DNA of 64,000 nt, from positions 313,908 through 377,907 of the forward strand of contig NZ_LOPW02000017.1 of the NCBI RefSeq assembly GCF_001469875.2, read 5' to 3'. Each line of letters opens with the position of its first letter. The stretch's first letter is position 1. Below, in pieces: positions 7,199-15,732 of this stretch. This DNA comes from Haloferax marisrubri. Lineage in GTDB: Archaea; Halobacteriota; Halobacteria; Halobacteriales; Haloferacaceae. Position numbers and translations under genes: made by a program. The notes beneath the pieces are model-generated. The model had not been told where the DNA came from and did not search any database. It saw nothing but the letters and a program-made list of their open reading frames with translations.

Positions 7199-8386
7199 TT
7201 AGTTCGTCAGGGCTTCGTTGCTGGCCGCGCAGTTGTTCGGCCCGAGTTCGAGCTCGAAGGCGCGGTCGTCGTCCGACTCCTGCACGCCGAGGTTCGTCTC
7301 GATGATGTCGATGTAGTTGGCTGGCCGCGGCGGCATGTCCGAGAGGATGAACTCCACGAACTCGTCTTTGGGCATCGAAAGTGCGTCCATCGTGTCCTTC
7401 AGTTCCCCGAGCGTGGCGGTGTAACTGCCGTCGTCGGCGGGGATTGCCGCGTCGCTGAAGTGCGCGGAGGCCACGATGGCGTCGTCGTCGTGCGAGAGGA
7501 CGCGCTCCTGCAGGGAGTCGTAGAGCATTCCGGCCGCGTCGGGCGCGCCCTCGTCGCCGTCTTCGAGGTCGGGGCGGGCGACCGACTCGATGAACAGGCC
7601 GTCACCCGTGAACAGCACGTTGTCGACCTTGTAGGTCGTCATGCCGGTCGTGTGGCCGGGCGTGTGGATGGCCTCGATATCGGTGTCGCCGACGGTGAGC
7701 GTCTCGCCGTCCGCGATGGTCTCGTAGGGCGTGTCGTAGTCGACGCCGCGGGCTTCGGCGTCCTCGGGGATGACGCCCGTGACGCCGTGGTCTTCGACCA
7801 GCGTGCGGACCCCGCTGATGTGGTCGGCGTGGATGTGCGTGTCGATGGCGTACTTCAGTTCCGCGCCGAGCGCTTTCGCGTCGGCGACGTACTCGTCGGC
7901 GAAGTAGCGAAGCGGGTCGACGACGGCGGCCTCGTCGCCGTCGACGACGAGGTACGCCAGACAGCCGCTGGAGGGGCGCTGATACTGCGCGACGAGCGCG
8001 TCGCCGTCGGTCTCCAGTTCGGTGTACTCGTAGATGCTCGCCCAGCCGTTCATGCCGCGTTCGAGCGCCACGGCGTCGTAGCCCTCCTGAATCAGGAGCC
8101 CGGCGACGTACTCCGAGGAGTGGCCCTTCGCACAGAGGACGACGAACTCCTCGTCCTCGGGCAGGTCCTCGAACAGCGACTCGTCGAGCTCCTCGTCGAG
8201 GAACTCGAAGTAAGGGATGTTGACGTGCGAAACGTTCTCGCCGTCGATGCGCCAGTCCTCGTGTTCCGACGGCACGCGGTTGTCGAGGATGGTGAGCGAC
8301 TCGCCCTCGTCGATGCGAGATTTGAGCGTCTCGGGTTCGATGACTGGCACGTCGACTTCGAGTTCCGGCAGGTCTGGAACGGTCAT
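7199..8386 (-). CDS. Rhodanese/metallo-beta-lactamase fusion (persulfide dioxygenase-like)
   Basis: A 395-residue soluble protein. The N-terminal rhodanese domain (about 15-125) has an active-site loop CAKGHSS starting at C85. The C-terminal domain (about 135-395) is a metallo-beta-lactamase fold with H184-I-H186-A-D188-H189, H245 (HTPGH) and D262 (TGDG). That is the ligand set of ETHE1-type persulfide dioxygenases, which oxidise glutathione- or thiol-persulfide to sulfite. In the bacterial fusion CstB the rhodanese domain is C-terminal, so the order is swapped here. The frame runs upstream to 8452, but ATG 8386 fits the domain start and a CTTAAG promoter element at 8418-8424. It would feed sulfite to the TauE exporter (inferred). 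A glyoxalase-II-like activity cannot be excluded. Confidence 0.9.
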   Translation of the reverse strand: MTVPDLPELEVDVPVIEPETLKSRIDEGESLTILDNRVPSEHEDWRIDGENVSHVNIPYFEFLDEELDESLFEDLPEDEEFVVLCAKGHSSEYVAGLLIQEGYDAVALERGMNGWASIYEYTELETDGDALVAQYQRPSSGCLAYLVVDGDEAAVVDPLRYFADEYVADAKALGAELKYAIDTHIHADHISGVRTLVEDHGVTGVIPEDAEARGVDYDTPYETIADGETLTVGDTDIEAIHTPGHTTGMTTYKVDNVLFTGDGLFIESVARPDLEDGDEGAPDAAGMLYDSLQERVLSHDDDAIVASAHFSDAAIPADDGSYTATLGELKDTMDALSMPKDEFVEFILSDMPPRPANYIDIIETNLGVQESDDDRAFELELGPNNCAASNEALTN

Positions 8387-8444
8387 GTATGCATCACCCA
8401 CTATCGGGTGGTTCGACTTAAGCTTTCGGATGGTAGTTTGGAAT

Positions 8445-8461
8445 CCGTGCAATACTCAATC
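8445..8461 (-). promoter_or_regulatory. Candidate sulfur-regulator operator before the rhodanese/MBL operon
   Basis: The + strand reads CCGTGCAATACTCAATC; the minus strand GATTGAGTATTGCACGG. It shares GTATTGCAC with the 5993 site and lies about 20 bp upstream of the CTTAAG promoter element (8418-8424) of the rhodanese/MBL gene. Confidence 0.55.
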
Positions 8462-8570
8462 GAGGGGTGTTGGCGGATTCTAGTGCGATTTCGCACTCAC
8501 GCGGGCGTATAATGGCTCTATATGGACTTATATGGCCGATTACCGCACATATCGTCTCTGAACATAGGTA

Positions 8571-8587
8571 TTGTGTAGTCTGCCCAA
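8571..8587 (+). promoter_or_regulatory. Candidate sulfur-regulator operator before tusA
   Basis: TTGTGTAGTCTGCCCAA is nearly identical (14 of 17) to TTGTATAGTTTGCACAA at 4467-4483 in front of the regulator gene. It lies about 30 bp upstream of the TATA-like element at 8615-8620 of the tusA-dsrE operon. Confidence 0.6.
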
Positions 8588-8653
8588 GAACCGACACACT
8601 TTTACGAAGCACCACTATATTGTGGAATACACCCAACACAGGTGACTTCGAAA

Positions 8654-8905
8654 ATGAGTACATACGAACCCACCGAGACCCTCGACGTGAAAGGACTGTC
8701 CTGCCCGATGCCCGTCGTCAAGACCCGCGGCGCGGTCGACGACCTCGAAAGCGGCGGGATTCTGCAGGTCGTCGCGACCGACTCCGGCAGTATGAGCGAC
8801 CTGAAGGGCTGGGCCGACTCCACCGACGGCGTCTCCATGCTCGAACAGGAAGAGGCCGAGGAAGACGGCGACGCGGTCTTCCGCCACTTCATCCAGAAGG
8901 AATGA
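8654..8905 (+). CDS. tusA: TusA-family sulfur carrier protein
   Basis: An 83-residue acidic protein of the SirA/TusA fold. The hallmark CPMP motif (C17-P20) follows LDVKGLS; C17 is the persulfide-carrying cysteine. TusA proteins shuttle sulfane sulfur between rhodaneses, DsrE-like proteins and end users such as tRNA thiolation or sulfur oxidation. The ATG at 8654 is preferred over a GTG at 8642. AGGTGA lies eight bases before the ATG and could act as a Shine-Dalgarno sequence. The stop overlaps the start of the DsrE-like gene (ATGA), so the two are coupled and probably hand sulfur to each other. Confidence 0.93.
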   Translation: MSTYEPTETLDVKGLSCPMPVVKTRGAVDDLESGGILQVVATDSGSMSDLKGWADSTDGVSMLEQEEAEEDGDAVFRHFIQKE

Positions 8906-9483
8906 GCTCGGACGCCGACGCGCCCGTCGACGCGGGAGCCGCCTCCGTCGAAGACCTCAGAGCGCAGGTCCAAGCCCTGCAGGAAGAGGTCTCCGACCTC
9001 CGGGAGGCGACCGACGACGACGGACAGAAGTCGATGACCATCATCGCGACCAAAGGCACCCTCGACATGGCGTACCCGCCGCTCATCCTCGCCAGCACGG
9101 CGGCCGCCTTCGGCTGGGACGTCGTGGTCTTCCACACGTTCTGGGGACTCGACATCCTCCACGAGAAGAAGTCGAAGAACCTGAAGCTCAGCGCGGTCGG
9201 CAACCCGAGCATGCCGATGCCGAACGCCGTGGCCGCGTTGCCGTTCATGGACAACGTCGCCACGAGCATGATGGAAAAGAAGATTCAGGAAAACGGGACC
9301 GCGACCGTCGAGGAACTCATCGAGACCTCCCTCGACATGGGCGTGGACCTCCAGGCCTGCCAGATGACCATCGAACTGATGGGCTACGACGAAGCCGAGT
9401 TCTACGACGGCGTCACCACCGGCGTCGGCGCGGCGACGGCCCTCCAGCACATGGCCGACGCCGACGTGCAACTCATGATTTAG
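8902..9483 (+). CDS. DsrE/DsrF/DrsH-like sulfur-relay protein
   Basis: A 193-residue protein with an acidic coiled N-terminus (about 15-40) and a DsrE-type domain: SMTIIATKGTLDMAYPPLI starts the fold and a conserved cysteine (C153, in LQACQMTIELMG) takes the place of the active-site Cys. This subfamily carries persulfide sulfur and pairs with TusA. Start ATG 8902 overlaps the tusA stop by four bases. The frame is open much further upstream but that sequence belongs to the tusA region in another frame. Together with the rhodanese this completes a rhodanese-TusA-DsrE relay as in sulfur-oxidising bacteria (role inferred). Confidence 0.9.
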   Translation: MSSDADAPVDAGAASVEDLRAQVQALQEEVSDLREATDDDGQKSMTIIATKGTLDMAYPPLILASTAAAFGWDVVVFHTFWGLDILHEKKSKNLKLSAVGNPSMPMPNAVAALPFMDNVATSMMEKKIQENGTATVEELIETSLDMGVDLQACQMTIELMGYDEAEFYDGVTTGVGAATALQHMADADVQLMI

Positions 9484-9659
9484 GCCGGGGCGTCGTCTCC
9501 ACCAGCCATCCAATCCCCCCACCAACCCCACCCCATCCCACCCCACCATCCCTGCGGTTCCCTTTTCACCGTTTTTCCGACGCGACGAGAGCGGTGGCTG
9601 TCGCCCGTTTGAGGTGCGTCCGGAAAATCAGCGCCCGACGAGCGCGCCGTCCGCCCGAC

Positions 9660-10463
9660 TCAGACGTTCCAGCCGTCGCCGAACGACTCGAACCGGTCGA
9701 GGTCGTGGCCGAACAGCACGTCGCCGCCGGTCCGGCGTTCGAGTTCCTTCACTTTCTGGAGGCTCTCGAACCAGTCGCGCTCGCTCCAGAGCAGGCCGGG
9801 ACCGAGCGGTATCTCGTCGGCGTAGTTGCCCTCGACGTAGCACTCGTCGCCCGCGACGAGCACGTCGCCGTCGGGCGTCTCGATGTGCGCGCCCAGCACG
9901 CCAGGGGTGTGGCCCGGCAGGTGAATGAGTCGGAAGCCGTCGAACAGCGTGTGTTCGTCGCCGTGGACGACGTTCCAGTTCAGGTCGTGGTCGAAGTCCG
10001 ACGCGAGGTACGCGATGGAGCCCTCGGTCGTCTTCGCCGAGTAGTACGCGAACTTCAGTTCCTCCTCGTGGACGTAAATCGGGATGTCAGTGCCCGCGAA
10101 CTCCGCGAGACCGCCGGCGTGGTCGAGGTGCAGGTGGCTCATCACCACCGCGTCGATGTCGGCGATGTCGTAGCCGACCGCGTCGAGGTCGCCTTCGAGC
10201 GTGTGCTCCGCGGCGTCGACGTACTCGAACGCCTCGTACAGCGGGGCGGGCCAGTAGCCGTCGCCCGCCGCGGGATTCGCGCCGGTGTCCCACAGCACCG
10301 TCCGGTCGGGGCCGTCGATGACGGCGTTCCAGACCACGAACTCGGCCGTTTCGTGGTCCGGGCTCCGGTTCGACGCGCTCCCCATGGTGTAGCCGTCGAG
10401 GACGTACCCCATGTCCGTGAGAACGCGACCGCGGTCGACCAGGTGGACGCTGATGTCAGCCAT
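9660..10463 (-). CDS. MBL-fold hydrolase of the N-acyl homoserine lactonase type
   Basis: A 267-residue metallo-beta-lactamase-fold enzyme. The dinuclear zinc motif is H110-L-H112-L-D114-H115, with a later HLPGHTPG loop and a C-terminal GHD motif (FGHDLDRF). The arrangement matches the AiiA-type lactonase family, in which the N-terminus (MADISVHLVDRGR) forms the first strand. It may open a lactone ring, but in haloarchaea the natural substrate is unknown. It is a single gene, separated from the sulfur operon by a 176-bp CA-rich spacer and convergent with dsrE. No link to the sulfur locus is evident beyond the shared fold. Confidence 0.85.
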   Translation of the reverse strand: MADISVHLVDRGRVLTDMGYVLDGYTMGSASNRSPDHETAEFVVWNAVIDGPDRTVLWDTGANPAAGDGYWPAPLYEAFEYVDAAEHTLEGDLDAVGYDIADIDAVVMSHLHLDHAGGLAEFAGTDIPIYVHEEELKFAYYSAKTTEGSIAYLASDFDHDLNWNVVHGDEHTLFDGFRLIHLPGHTPGVLGAHIETPDGDVLVAGDECYVEGNYADEIPLGPGLLWSERDWFESLQKVKELERRTGGDVLFGHDLDRFESFGDGWNV

Positions 10464-10623
10464 ACGCCGGGATTAGGACGGAGCGGACATAACCGTTCAG
10501 GCAGTCAATATATCTCCGTCGGGCACTAGAGATACGCGTCGTTTCGGCCCGCACGGAGTCGCGACTGAAGCAATGTGAACGGGTCCGACGCCGCGAAAAC
10601 GGGAATCGAGCCGGGACGGCCGA

Positions 10624-11286
10624 CTACTCGCCGGGACCGACTTCCTCGAACGGTTGGACGATGACGAAGCCGCCCTCGCCCGCGAATTCGAGCTGGTAGG
10701 ACTCGCCCGACGAGCGGCCGAGCAGGCCCTTGATGTTGATGTCGCGGTTCGAGGACGGCGAGACGTTCCCGCTCCACGCGACGGTCGCGTTGGGGTCGGT
10801 CTTGGCCGGCGTCTGGAGGACGATGGGTTCGCCGTGGGTCGTGACGGCGACGTGGCCGGGGCCTTCGAGGAAGACGTTGAACAGGCCGCCCGAGGAGGTG
10901 CCGGCGATGCTCGTCAGCATCTTGATGTCCCAGTTCACGCTCGATTCGAACGCGAGCACGTCGTTGCCGTTGACGCTCAATTCCTCGCCCGCGTCGAGTT
11001 CGAGAATCTGGACCTCCTTGCCCTGGTCTGCGAGGTAGAGGTGGCCGGTGCCGGTCGCCTGCATCATGACGTCGCCCTCGCCCGTGGCCTTCTTCTTGAG
11101 CATCCCCTTCAGGCCGCCGGCGGACTTGCGCTCGAAGGAGATGTCGCCGGTGTAGCCGACCATCGACCCGGCTTTGGCCATGACGTTCCCGTCGAGGGCC
11201 ACGTCGAGGAGCTTCGAGTTTTCGAGTTCGAAGGAGTCGCCGCCTTCGGACGGTGCGTGCGCGCTGACGAATTCGTCTAAATCCAT
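10624..11286 (-). CDS. AIM24 family protein
   Basis: A 220-residue beta-rich protein of the AIM24/TIGR00266 family: ELENSKLLDVALDGNVMAKAGSMV opens the fold and GLFNVFLEGPGHVAVTTHG is the conserved central strand pair. No membrane segment or catalytic residue is evident. Yeast AIM24 affects mitochondrial membrane organisation, and the prokaryotic role is unknown. The gene is monocistronic; a TATA-like ACTATATCC at 11339-11347 lies about 55 bp before the ATG, implying a short leader. Confidence 0.85.
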   Translation of the reverse strand: MDLDEFVSAHAPSEGGDSFELENSKLLDVALDGNVMAKAGSMVGYTGDISFERKSAGGLKGMLKKKATGEGDVMMQATGTGHLYLADQGKEVQILELDAGEELSVNGNDVLAFESSVNWDIKMLTSIAGTSSGGLFNVFLEGPGHVAVTTHGEPIVLQTPAKTDPNATVAWSGNVSPSSNRDINIKGLLGRSSGESYQLEFAGEGGFVIVQPFEEVGPGE

Positions 11287-11404
11287 TGAGTCACCGAGTC
11301 GCGGCCGAGAACGACTCTACCGGAGAGGCGACTGTCAGGGATATAGTTCTATTTGCCGCGGGAACTCGAAACGCGGAGCGACGACCGAAAGGCGCCCAGC
11401 GCGC

Positions 11405-12739
11405 TCAGTCCCGTCGGCTTCGGTGGCCGGGGTTCCACTCGGCGTCGAGCGCCTCGTGGGTGAAGGGGACGGCGTCCTCGCCGGCGTAGGTGGCGACCAA
11501 CTGGCCGTCGCCTTCGAGGTAGTACTTGTAGGTCGTCAGGCCTTCGAGGCCGACCGGGCCGCGGGCGTGAATCTTGCCCGTCGAGATGCCCACCTCGGCA
11601 CCGAGGCCGTAGCGGTAGCCGTCGGCGAACCGGGTCGAGGCGTTGTGGAAGACGCTGGCGGCGTCGACGCCGGTCATGAACGTCTCGGCGCGCTCGGCGT
11701 CGTCGGTGACGATGGATTCGGTGTGCTTCGACCCGTGGGCGTTGATGTGGTCCACCGCGTCGTACAGGTCCGAGACGACCTTGACGGAGAGTTCGAGGTC
11801 GCCGTACTCGGTGTCCCAGTCGTCGTCGGTCGTGGGGTCGATATCGACGTGCTCGCGGGTCGCCTCGTCGCCCCGGAGGACGACGCCCTCGTCGCGGTAG
11901 CGCTCGACGACCGCCGGCAGGAAGTCGGCCGCGACGGACTCGTCGACTAAGAGCGTCTCGACGGCGTTGCAGACCGCGGGGTACTGCACCTTCGCGTCGA
12001 GGGCGATGTCCGCGGCCATGTCGAGGTCGGCCGCCTCGTCGACGTAGACGTGGCAGATGCCTTCCGTGTGGCCGAGGACGGGAATCTGGGTGTTGTCCTG
12101 GATGTAGCTGACGAACTCCGAGGAGCCGCGGGGCATCACGAGGTCCACCATGTCGTCGAGTTCGAGCAGGCGGTCGACCTCCTCGTGAGCCTCGATGAGC
12201 GTCGCCCAGCCGTCGGGGAGCTCCTCGGTGGCGGACAGAATCATCTCGTACAGCACGCGGTTCGACTCGCTCGCCTCGCTGCCGCCCTTGAGGATGACGG
12301 CGTTGCCGGACTTCAGCGCCAGCGCGGCGATTTGGACGAGCGCGTCGGGCCGCGACTCGAAGATGGTCGCGACGACGCCGATGGGGACAGAGAGCTTGTA
12401 GAGTTCGAGGTCCTCGTCCAGTTCTCTCGCCTCCAGCGTCTCGCCGAGCGGGTCGTCCTGTTCGGCGACGGACTCGACCATCCCGGCGATGTCGTCGAGT
12501 TTCGCCTCGTCGAGTTTGAGGCGGTCCACGAGCGCCTGCGTGTACTCGCCCTCCGCGAGCATCGCCTCGGCCTCCTCGACGTCCTCGCGGTTGGCCGCGA
12601 GAATCGCCTCGCTGTTGTCGCGGATGGCGTCCGCGATGGCTCCGAGCGCGGCGTCGCGGTCGGCCTCCTCGACGTTGGCGAGGCGAAGCGCCGCCGACTG
12701 TGCCTGTTCGACCTGCGCGGTCGTGTCTCGCTCAGTCAT
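11405..12739 (-). CDS. proA: Glutamate-5-semialdehyde dehydrogenase (gamma-glutamyl phosphate reductase)
   Basis: A 444-residue aldehyde-dehydrogenase-superfamily enzyme that reduces gamma-glutamyl phosphate to glutamate-5-semialdehyde with NADPH, the second step of proline synthesis. Catalytic C257 lies in [29 protein letters not shown] is the cofactor-binding loop. ATG 12739 overlaps the proB stop by eight bases; an upstream in-frame ATG at 12751 is less likely. It is the last gene of a proC-proB-proA operon. Confidence 0.96.
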   Translation of the reverse strand: MTERDTTAQVEQAQSAALRLANVEEADRDAALGAIADAIRDNSEAILAANREDVEEAEAMLAEGEYTQALVDRLKLDEAKLDDIAGMVESVAEQDDPLGETLEARELDEDLELYKLSVPIGVVATIFESRPDALVQIAALALKSGNAVILKGGSEASESNRVLYEMILSATEELPDGWATLIEAHEEVDRLLELDDMVDLVMPRGSSEFVSYIQDNTQIPVLGHTEGICHVYVDEAADLDMAADIALDAKVQYPAVCNAVETLLVDESVAADFLPAVVERYRDEGVVLRGDEATREHVDIDPTTDDDWDTEYGDLELSVKVVSDLYDAVDHINAHGSKHTESIVTDDAERAETFMTGVDAASVFHNASTRFADGYRYGLGAEVGISTGKIHARGPVGLEGLTTYKYYLEGDGQLVATYAGEDAVPFTHEALDAEWNPGHRSRRD

Positions 12740-13616
12740 CGAGTTCACCATCGAGGGGGAGGAACATTGTTCCCACCGATTCGCGCTCGGCTATCTTCGC
12801 CAGTACGTCGGGTTCGGTCGACTGCGCGATGACGGCGGGGATGCCGTACTCGGCGGCGTCGCGCGCGCCGCGGACCTTCGTCTGGATGCCGCCGAAGCCG
12901 CCGGTCGAACTCGCGGTGACGATGTCCTCCACGTCGCTGTAGTTGTCGCCGACGACCTCGATGCGCTCGGCGTCGGGGTCCTCCTTCGGGTTCCCGGTGT
13001 AGACGCCGCCCACGTCGGTGAGCGTCACGAGCAGGTCGACGCCGATGCCGACCGCGATGTTGGACGAAATCATGTCGTTGTCGCCGATTTGGAGTTCCTC
13101 CGTGGCGACCGCGTCGTTCTCGTTGATGATGGGCACGACGCCCCACTCCAGAAGCGTCTCGACCGTGTTCCGGAAGTTGGTGAACCGTTCGGGATTCTCC
13201 AGGTCGTGCTGGGTGATGAGTATCTGGGCGACCTTCCGGTCGTAGCGCTCGAAGCTCTCGGTGTAGCGGTGCATGAGCAGGCTCTGGCCGACCGTCGACA
13301 GCGCCTGCGACGCTTCGAGGGTGTCGCGGTCCGCCGTGGGGTGGTCGAGGCGACCGATGCCGGCACCGACCGCGCCCGAGGAGACGAGAAGCACCTCCTT
13401 GCCGCGCGAGAGGAGCGATTCGATGTCGTCGACGAGCTTGTCGAGTTTGTCGTCGTCGAGGTTGGAGTCGTCGTCGGTCAGCGAGTTGGTGCCGGCCTTG
13501 ACGATGACGCGGTCCGCCTCGGCGGCGTCGTCGCGGGCGGCGGCGACCGCGTCGGGGTCGGGGTCGGGGACTTCGGCCGTCCCGGTCGCCTCGCTCGTCT
13601 CGCTCAGTTCACTCAT
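12732..13616 (-). CDS. proB: Glutamate 5-kinase without PUA domain
   Basis: A 294-residue amino-acid kinase that phosphorylates glutamate. Motifs in order: [11 protein letters not shown] (phosphate-binding), [28 protein letters not shown]. It ends soon after the kinase fold and lacks the C-terminal PUA domain of E. coli ProB, the short form common in archaea. An acidic, alanine-rich N-terminal extension of about 35 residues ([19 protein letters not shown]) precedes the fold. Start ATG 13616 overlaps the proC stop by eight bases; the frame upstream of it is shadow sequence inside proC. Confidence 0.95.
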   Translation of the reverse strand: MSELSETSEATGTAEVPDPDPDAVAAARDDAAEADRVIVKAGTNSLTDDDSNLDDDKLDKLVDDIESLLSRGKEVLLVSSGAVGAGIGRLDHPTADRDTLEASQALSTVGQSLLMHRYTESFERYDRKVAQILITQHDLENPERFTNFRNTVETLLEWGVVPIINENDAVATEELQIGDNDMISSNIAVGIGVDLLVTLTDVGGVYTGNPKEDPDAERIEVVGDNYSDVEDIVTASSTGGFGGIQTKVRGARDAAEYGIPAVIAQSTEPDVLAKIAERESVGTMFLPLDGELDD

Positions 13617-14382
13617 CGGCGAAGTCCTCCGCGAGCTCCTTCGACCGGCGCTCGGCCGCGACGACGGCCTCGGTGACGGCCTCGTCGGCGGTGCTGTCCC
13701 AGAGGACCTCCATTCCCTCGATGGTCGTCCCGTTCGGCGAGCAGACCGCGTCGATGAGTTCGTCGGCGGTGCGGTCGTCCTGCACGACGGTCTCGGCCGC
13801 GCCCTTGAACGTCTGGGCAGCGAGGATTTCGGCGTCTTCCTCGGAGAGTCCGCCCGCGACGCCGGCCTGCGTGACGGCCTCGATGAGATAGAAGACGAAG
13901 GCCGGGCCGCTGCCGTTGACCGCGGTTGCGATGTCCATCTGCGATTCTTCAACCTCGACGAACTCTCCCACGTCCGAGAGGAGCTCGCGGACCTCGTCGG
14001 TCAGGTCGCCGGTCGCCGCCGCGGCCATGTCGCGGGTCTCGGCGGCGAGGTTCGGCATGATGCGGACGACGCGGGCGTCGGTGCGCGCCTCGACGAACGA
14101 GGTCGGGACGCCCGCGGCGATAGTGACGAGCGTCTGGTCGGGAGACAGGTCGAGTTCCGAGAGGACGGCCTCGACGATGTCGGGCTTGACCGCGACGAAC
14201 ACCACGTCGGCGTCGGCCGCGCGCGACACGTCGTCAGTCGTCTCGTCGCAGTAGTCGGCGACCGCGGCGAGGGCGTCGGGGTCGAGGTCGCAGGCGATGA
14301 CGGAGTGGCCGCCCGCCTTCCAGAGACCGGTGAGAAGGGCGCTCCCCATGTTTCCACAGCCGATAACACTCGTGCGTACCAT
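13609..14382 (-). CDS. proC: Pyrroline-5-carboxylate reductase
   Basis: A 257-residue enzyme catalysing the last step of proline synthesis. The N-terminal Rossmann motif [10 protein letters not shown] binds NAD(P)H; the signature [17 protein letters not shown] and the C-terminal [14 protein letters not shown] helix match the family. It is the first gene of the operon, so the gene order (C, B, A) is the reverse of the pathway. A TATA-like TATTTGAA lies 25-32 bp before the ATG, so the mRNA probably has little or no leader. Confidence 0.96.
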   Translation of the reverse strand: MVRTSVIGCGNMGSALLTGLWKAGGHSVIACDLDPDALAAVADYCDETTDDVSRAADADVVFVAVKPDIVEAVLSELDLSPDQTLVTIAAGVPTSFVEARTDARVVRIMPNLAAETRDMAAAATGDLTDEVRELLSDVGEFVEVEESQMDIATAVNGSGPAFVFYLIEAVTQAGVAGGLSEEDAEILAAQTFKGAAETVVQDDRTADELIDAVCSPNGTTIEGMEVLWDSTADEAVTEAVVAAERRSKELAEDFADE

Positions 14383-14406
14383 TGATGCTGAGTCAAGGTA
14401 CGACGT

Positions 14407-14414
14407 TCAAATAG
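14407..14414 (-). promoter_or_regulatory. TATA-like element of the proCBA operon
   Basis: TATTTGAA on the minus strand is centred about 28 bp before the proC ATG (14382), the spacing expected for a leaderless haloarchaeal transcript. Confidence 0.5.
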
Positions 14415-14487
14415 TAACTGCGTTCCGGTCAAGCGATGCCAAACCGGAAAACGAGTTGTCAGTTCTGTGGGCCGCGACGGGGCCGCC

Positions 14488-15639
14488 TTACAGCGCGCCC
14501 TGCCGGTAGATGAGGTTGCGCTGAATCTCGTTCGCGCCCTCGTAGATGACCGGGATGCGCACGTCGCGGTAGACCCGCGAAATCTTGTACTCGTTGAGGA
14601 CCGACCGGCCGCCGTGAAGTTGCATGCCGCGTTCGGCCACGTCGACCGCCGTCTCGGTCGATTTCGTCTTGGCGGCGGCCGCCCAGAAGCCGGCGTCCTC
14701 GTTGTTTTCGACCTTTTCCGCGGCACGCCAGTTGAGCGCGCGGGCCGCCTCGAACTCCATGCGCATGTCGGCGAGGATGTGCTGGACCGCCTGGAACTCC
14801 GAGACGTTGCGGCCGAACGCCTGTCGGTCGTGGACGAACTCCCAGGCCTCCTCGATGGCGGCGGCGGCGAGGCCGAGGCTGTGGCCGCCGACGATGATGC
14901 GGCCGTGGTTGAAGAAGTCCGCGAGCATGTAGAAGCCGCCGCCCTCGGTGCCGATGAGGTTCTCCTCGGGCACCTCGCAGTCGTCGAAGACGATGTGGCC
15001 CTGCTTGGACGCGCGCATGCCCATCTTCTCGGGGATGTGCTCGGCCTCGTAGCCGGGCGTGTCCGTCGGCACGATGAACATCGAGTAGTTCGAGTAGCGG
15101 TCGTCGGTGTCGGCGGTCTTGGCGTACACCGTCAGCCAGTCGGCCTCGACGGCGTTACCGACCCAGTACTTCTCGCCGTTGAGGACGTAGCCGTCGTCGG
15201 TCTTCTCCGCGGTCGTCTCCATGCCGGCCATGTCGGAACCGGTCTGCGGTTCGGAGACCGCGAGCCCCGAAATCTGGTCGTTTTCGGCGACCGGTCGGAG
15301 CCACTTCTCCTTCTGTTCTTCGCTGCCGTAGTCCTCCATAATCTCGCACCCGAACGAGGCGAGTTGGAGCGTCAGCGCGATGCCGGCGTCGGCGCGGTAG
15401 AACTCCTCGGAGATGGCGAGAATCTGCTGGAGGTCGAAGCCCTTCCCGCCGTACTCCTCGGAGATGTCCTGCGCGACGAGCCCCGCGTCCATCCCCGCCT
15501 GGAGGACCTCGTGGGGATACTCGCCGGACTCGTAGTATTCCTCCGCGACCGGTTCGATGTGCTCTTCGGCGAACTCCCGAGCCTCCTGCTTGAGGTCGCG
15601 GGCGTGTTCGGGCACGATGGAGTCGTCGAGAAGTTCCAT
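14488..15639 (-). CDS. Acyl-CoA dehydrogenase
   Basis: A 383-residue FAD enzyme that introduces the alpha-beta double bond in acyl-CoA thioesters. Family motifs: SGLAVSEPQTGSD (FAD/substrate loop), YWVGNA, AFGRNVSEFQAVQH and the C-terminal QLHGGRSVLNEYKISRVYRD. The catalytic base is E367 in VIYEGANEIQRN. It is monocistronic, with AT-rich promoter sequence at 15660-15695. The chain length preference cannot be told from sequence; short/branched chain types share E at this position. An acyl-CoA ligase lies next upstream on the same strand, separated by 93 bp. Confidence 0.94.
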   Translation of the reverse strand: MELLDDSIVPEHARDLKQEAREFAEEHIEPVAEEYYESGEYPHEVLQAGMDAGLVAQDISEEYGGKGFDLQQILAISEEFYRADAGIALTLQLASFGCEIMEDYGSEEQKEKWLRPVAENDQISGLAVSEPQTGSDMAGMETTAEKTDDGYVLNGEKYWVGNAVEADWLTVYAKTADTDDRYSNYSMFIVPTDTPGYEAEHIPEKMGMRASKQGHIVFDDCEVPEENLIGTEGGGFYMLADFFNHGRIIVGGHSLGLAAAAIEEAWEFVHDRQAFGRNVSEFQAVQHILADMRMEFEAARALNWRAAEKVENNEDAGFWAAAAKTKSTETAVDVAERGMQLHGGRSVLNEYKISRVYRDVRIPVIYEGANEIQRNLIYRQGAL

Positions 15640-15732
15640 ACCACGCCATAGGATTGTACAGTAAAAATAGTGTATGGAACCAGTATAAACTTCAAACTAG
15701 TTCTTCGTTAGAATCCACGACCGACCCGGCAC

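Larger units (their letters stand above)
8387..8653. promoter_or_regulatory. Divergent control region between rhodanese/MBL and tusA genes
   Basis: This 267-bp intergenic region drives two divergent sulfur operons. It contains two TTGCAC-type sites (8445-8461 and 8571-8587), a near-perfect palindrome AGTGCGATTTCGCACT (8482-8497), three ATGG repeats at exactly 10-bp steps (8512, 8522, 8532) and a TATA-like CTATAT (8615-8620) before tusA. It is AT-rich compared with its surroundings. The 81-codon minus-strand frame across it is not protein-like. Confidence 0.7.

Noticed and set aside
8418-8663. 81-codon minus-strand frame across the divergent sulfur promoters
   Set aside because: It covers all the regulatory motifs, has an un-haloarchaeal composition (S, I, R-rich, few acidic residues) and no family resemblance.
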